From Caulobacter sp. Root343 (GTDB taxonomy: Bacteria > Pseudomonadota > Alphaproteobacteria > Caulobacterales > Caulobacteraceae): a stretch of 64,000 bases of DNA. This document shows, in pieces, positions 61,913-64,000 of this stretch. Made by a program: the position numbers and the translations under genes. Numbering within the stretch: the first letter of the stretch is position 1; every line of letters begins with the position of its first letter. The DNA lies in the NCBI RefSeq assembly GCF_001425745.1, contig NZ_LMDF01000006.1, forward strand, positions 994,035-1,058,034. Reading direction: 5' to 3'. The notes under the pieces were generated by a model. It was not told the DNA's origin. It did no database searches and saw only the letters and a list, made by a program, of their open reading frames with translations.

Positions 61913-62938
61913 CTACCCCAGCTTCACCAGCATCTTCCCGAGGTTCTCGCCCGAGAACAGCTTCAGGAACGCGTCCGGCGCGCGCTCGACGCCGTCCTCG
62001 ACCGTCTCCTTCCAGGTGATCTGGCCGGCCTTGATCCACGCGCTCATGTCCTTGGCGAACTGCGGATAGAGGTCGTAGTGGTTGGAGACGATGAAGCCCT
62101 CCAGCCGCAGGCTCTTGCCGACCGCCAGGATGATGTTGGACGGGCCTTCGGGTTTACCGGTCTCGTTATACTGCGAGATCATCCCGCACAGGGCGAAGCG
62201 GGCGAACGGGCGGGCCGAGTTCAGGGCCGCCTCCAGGTGCACGCCGCCGACGTTCTCGAAATAGACGTCGATGCCCTTGGGCGCGACCTTGGCCAGTTCG
62301 GCGACCACGTCGGGCGTGGCCTTGTAATCGATGACGTGATCGACGCCGATCGACTTCAGGAACGCGACCTTCTCGGGTCCGCCGGCTGAGCCGATCACGG
62401 TGTGGCCCTTCAGCTTGGCGATCTGGCAGACGATCGAGCCCACCGCACCGGCGGCGGCCGAGACGAAGACCACGTCGCCGTCCTTCAGCGCGGCCACCCG
62501 CAGCAGACCCGCATAGGCGGTCATGCCGGGCATGCCCACGACGCTCAGGAAGGCCTGGGGCGGGACGCCCTGGGTGTCGATCTTGGTGATCGCGCCCATG
62601 CCGGCGGCGGCCAGGGACTTGGGATGGGCGTTGAACGCCTCGCGCCAGCCGAACATCGAGTTGACGACGTCGCCCGGCTTGAAGTCCGGATCGTTGGAGG
62701 CGACGACCTCGCCGATCGCGCCGCCCTGCAGGGCCTGGCCGATCTGGAACGGCGGCACGTAGCTGGGCCGGTCATACATGCGGCCGCGCATATAGGGATC
62801 GACCGACATCCACAGGTTCTTGACCTGGACCTCGCCGTCGCCCGGCGCGGGCAGGTCGACCGTGGCCAGCTCGAAGTCCGAGGCCTTGGGCAGGCCCACG
62901 GGACGGCTCTTCAGGCGGATCTCGCGCGAGGTGGTCAT
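61913..62938 (-). CDS. NADP-dependent MDR-family oxidoreductase (CurA-like)
   Basis: A 341-residue medium-chain reductase without catalytic zinc. It has VKNLWMSVDPYMRGRMYDR, VGMPGMTAYAGLL, VFVSAAAGAVGSIVCQIAKL and the NADP-binding GSAGGPEKVAFLKSIGVDHV. ENVGGVHLEAAL is typical of the curcumin reductase/leukotriene B4 dehydrogenase group. It probably reduces activated double bonds with NADPH. A TetR-type palindrome 38 bases upstream suggests an inducible role with fatty or aromatic substrates. Confidence 0.9.
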   Translation of the reverse strand: MTTSREIRLKSRPVGLPKASDFELATVDLPAPGDGEVQVKNLWMSVDPYMRGRMYDRPSYVPPFQIGQALQGGAIGEVVASNDPDFKPGDVVNSMFGWREAFNAHPKSLAAAGMGAITKIDTQGVPPQAFLSVVGMPGMTAYAGLLRVAALKDGDVVFVSAAAGAVGSIVCQIAKLKGHTVIGSAGGPEKVAFLKSIGVDHVIDYKATPDVVAELAKVAPKGIDVYFENVGGVHLEAALNSARPFARFALCGMISQYNETGKPEGPSNIILAVGKSLRLEGFIVSNHYDLYPQFAKDMSAWIKAGQITWKETVEDGVERAPDAFLKLFSGENLGKMLVKLG

Positions 62939-62975
62939 GGTGTTCCTCCCAAGCTCTTATCGAGCGTTGCTAATT

Positions 62976-62989
62976 TAAACGAACGTTTA
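62976..62989. promoter_or_regulatory. TetR-type operator upstream of the CurA-like reductase
   Basis: TAAACGAACGTTTA is a perfect 6+2+6 inverted repeat 38 bases before the reductase start. It shares AAACG-NN-CGTT with 20502-20515 before the acyl-CoA dehydrogenase operon. No regulator gene is adjacent. Confidence 0.7.
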
Positions 62990-63052
62990 GCGCGTCCGGG
63001 GCGAAGGCTCCAGTGCTTCTAAGCGGCGGCGAAGCGGGGTAGACAGCCCGCC

Positions 63053-63970
63053 ATGACCCAAGTGCTCAAAGCGGGCGTCGTCGGCGCCGGAGTGTTCGGC
63101 GGCTATCACGCCAAGAAGTACGCCGAGCTGGACGGCGTGACCCTGGTCGGGGTGTTCGACATCGATCTAGCGCGCGCCCAGGCCCTGGCCGAGCCGCTGG
63201 GCGCGACGGCCTTCGACGACATGGCCGCCTTCCTGGCCGCCGTCGACGTGGTCACGGTCGCCACGCCCGCCGTCCACCACGCCGGCGCGGCCCTGGCGGC
63301 GCTGAAGGCGGGCAAGCCGGTCTATTCGGAAAAGCCGCTGGCCGTGGCGCCCGAGGACGCCGACCGGATGGTCGCCGTCGCCGCCTGGGCGGGCCTGCCC
63401 CTGGCCTGCGGCCATCAGGAGCGGGTCGTGTTCCAGGCCATGGGCCTGCTCGACATCCCCGAGCAGCCGCTGCGCCTGGAAGCGGTGCGACGCGGCACGC
63501 CTTCGGACCGCAATCTCGACGTCTCGGTGGTGCTGGACCTGATGATCCACGACATCGACCTGGCCCTGGCGCTCTGCGACGGCGCGCCGTTGGCGGTGGA
63601 AGGCGAGGGGGCGATCACCCGCTCGACGTCGCTGGACTGGGTCAAGGCCGAAGCCACCTTCGACAACGGCTTCGTCGCCGTGTTCGACAGCTCGCGCGTC
63701 GCCGAGGCCCGCGAGCGGACCATGAAGGTCGTCTATCCCTCGGGCGAGGTCGAGATCGACTTCCTGACCCGCGCCTTCCGCAACACCACGCCCTATCCGC
63801 TGATCGAGAACTTCACCGAGACCCCCGCCGGCAAGGACCCGCTGGGCCTGTCGGTCGCCGGCTTCCTGGCCGCCGTGCGCGGCGAGACGCCCCGGCCGGT
63901 GGTGACGGGGGAGGAGGCGGCTCGGGCTCTGGACCTGGCGCTGGCGGTGGAGCAGGCGGCGGAGAGCTGA
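63053..63970 (+). CDS. Gfo/Idh/MocA family oxidoreductase
   Basis: A 305-residue NAD(P)-dependent dehydrogenase. The N-terminal Rossmann motif is KAGVVGAGVFGGYHAKKYAE. KPVYSEKPLAVAPEDADRM carries the conserved Glu-Lys-Pro. MIHDIDLALALCDG is the metal/substrate-side His motif of the second domain. The ATG at 63053 fits the family start. The substrate (a sugar, inositol or related polyol) is unknown. It is transcribed divergently from the reductase, and the TetR-type palindrome lies between. Confidence 0.9.
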   Translation: MTQVLKAGVVGAGVFGGYHAKKYAELDGVTLVGVFDIDLARAQALAEPLGATAFDDMAAFLAAVDVVTVATPAVHHAGAALAALKAGKPVYSEKPLAVAPEDADRMVAVAAWAGLPLACGHQERVVFQAMGLLDIPEQPLRLEAVRRGTPSDRNLDVSVVLDLMIHDIDLALALCDGAPLAVEGEGAITRSTSLDWVKAEATFDNGFVAVFDSSRVAEARERTMKVVYPSGEVEIDFLTRAFRNTTPYPLIENFTETPAGKDPLGLSVAGFLAAVRGETPRPVVTGEEAARALDLALAVEQAAES

Positions 63971-64000
63971 ACGCCGCACGGATTATGCGCCGCGAGGGGG

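Overview
This window is a GC-rich chromosomal segment of an alphaproteobacterium of the genus Caulobacter or a very close relative. The main reasons are a full-length PodJ polarity protein, whose promoter is packed with GANTC (CcrM methylation) sites, a FliM operon, an Entner-Doudoroff operon under a LacI-type operator, a large TonB-dependent receptor, and sigma-73-like and EcfG-like promoter motifs. No rRNA, tRNA, CRISPR array, insertion sequence or phage gene was seen. The content is mostly core chromosome with small orphan genes.

Layout. 1-5000: end of fliM, then two small flagellar-type membrane or coiled-coil genes and a 957-residue exported TPR protein, all overlapping or tightly spaced. 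5200-12200: sugar catabolism, with zwf-pgl-edd-glk in one operon and a LacI-family regulator; the two promoters share the operator ATGACAA-NN-TTGTCAT, so the regulator very likely controls both itself and the operon. 12235-16417: an exported GH3 beta-glucosidase with a different LacI-type operator, then pyruvate kinase. 16439-20432: a Crp/Fnr regulator and a three-gene acyl-CoA dehydrogenase operon. 20604-25619: an MprF-like membrane protein without the flippase half, then podJ. 25810-28385: TauE/TIGR02186/DUF3429 membrane genes and a VOC protein. 28382-35665: PdeM plus the ligase-associated Lhr-type helicase, a Sel1 protein and a DinG/XPD-like helicase; both helicase genes have a near-identical SOS-box-like motif upstream, and the Lhr gene carries an in-frame palindromic repeat. 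35693-43177: pectate lyase with LacI-type operator-like sites and a structured leader, a D-cysteine desulfhydrase/racemase pair, several small exported proteins and a YpfJ-type metallopeptidase. 43188-45431: an orphan 747-residue multi-pass membrane protein of less biased codon use. 45575-49420: TPP riboswitch, thiC, an S41 protease-like protein and a DUF1428 protein. 49537-52524: a hairpin-rich leader and TonB receptor. 52621-63970: small conserved genes (GIY-YIG, DUF2239, ThuA, VOC), a stress-type SDR with an EcfG-like promoter, a MATE exporter, MdoH, a CusF-like lipoprotein, a CurA-type reductase and a Gfo/Idh/MocA oxidoreductase.

How the parts fit. Zwf, Pgl and Edd take glucose-6-phosphate to KDPG, Glk supplies the substrate from free glucose, the GH3 enzyme releases glucose from beta-glucosides outside the cytoplasm, and pyruvate kinase lies at the end of lower glycolysis. 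The most interesting observations are regulatory: shared operators linking separate loci, the podJ promoter architecture, SOS-like boxes on two repair helicases, an Arg-rich leader ORF followed by a terminator beside the pectate lyase, and repeat invasion of a helicase reading frame. All function calls rest on reading the protein sequences; no database search was run.
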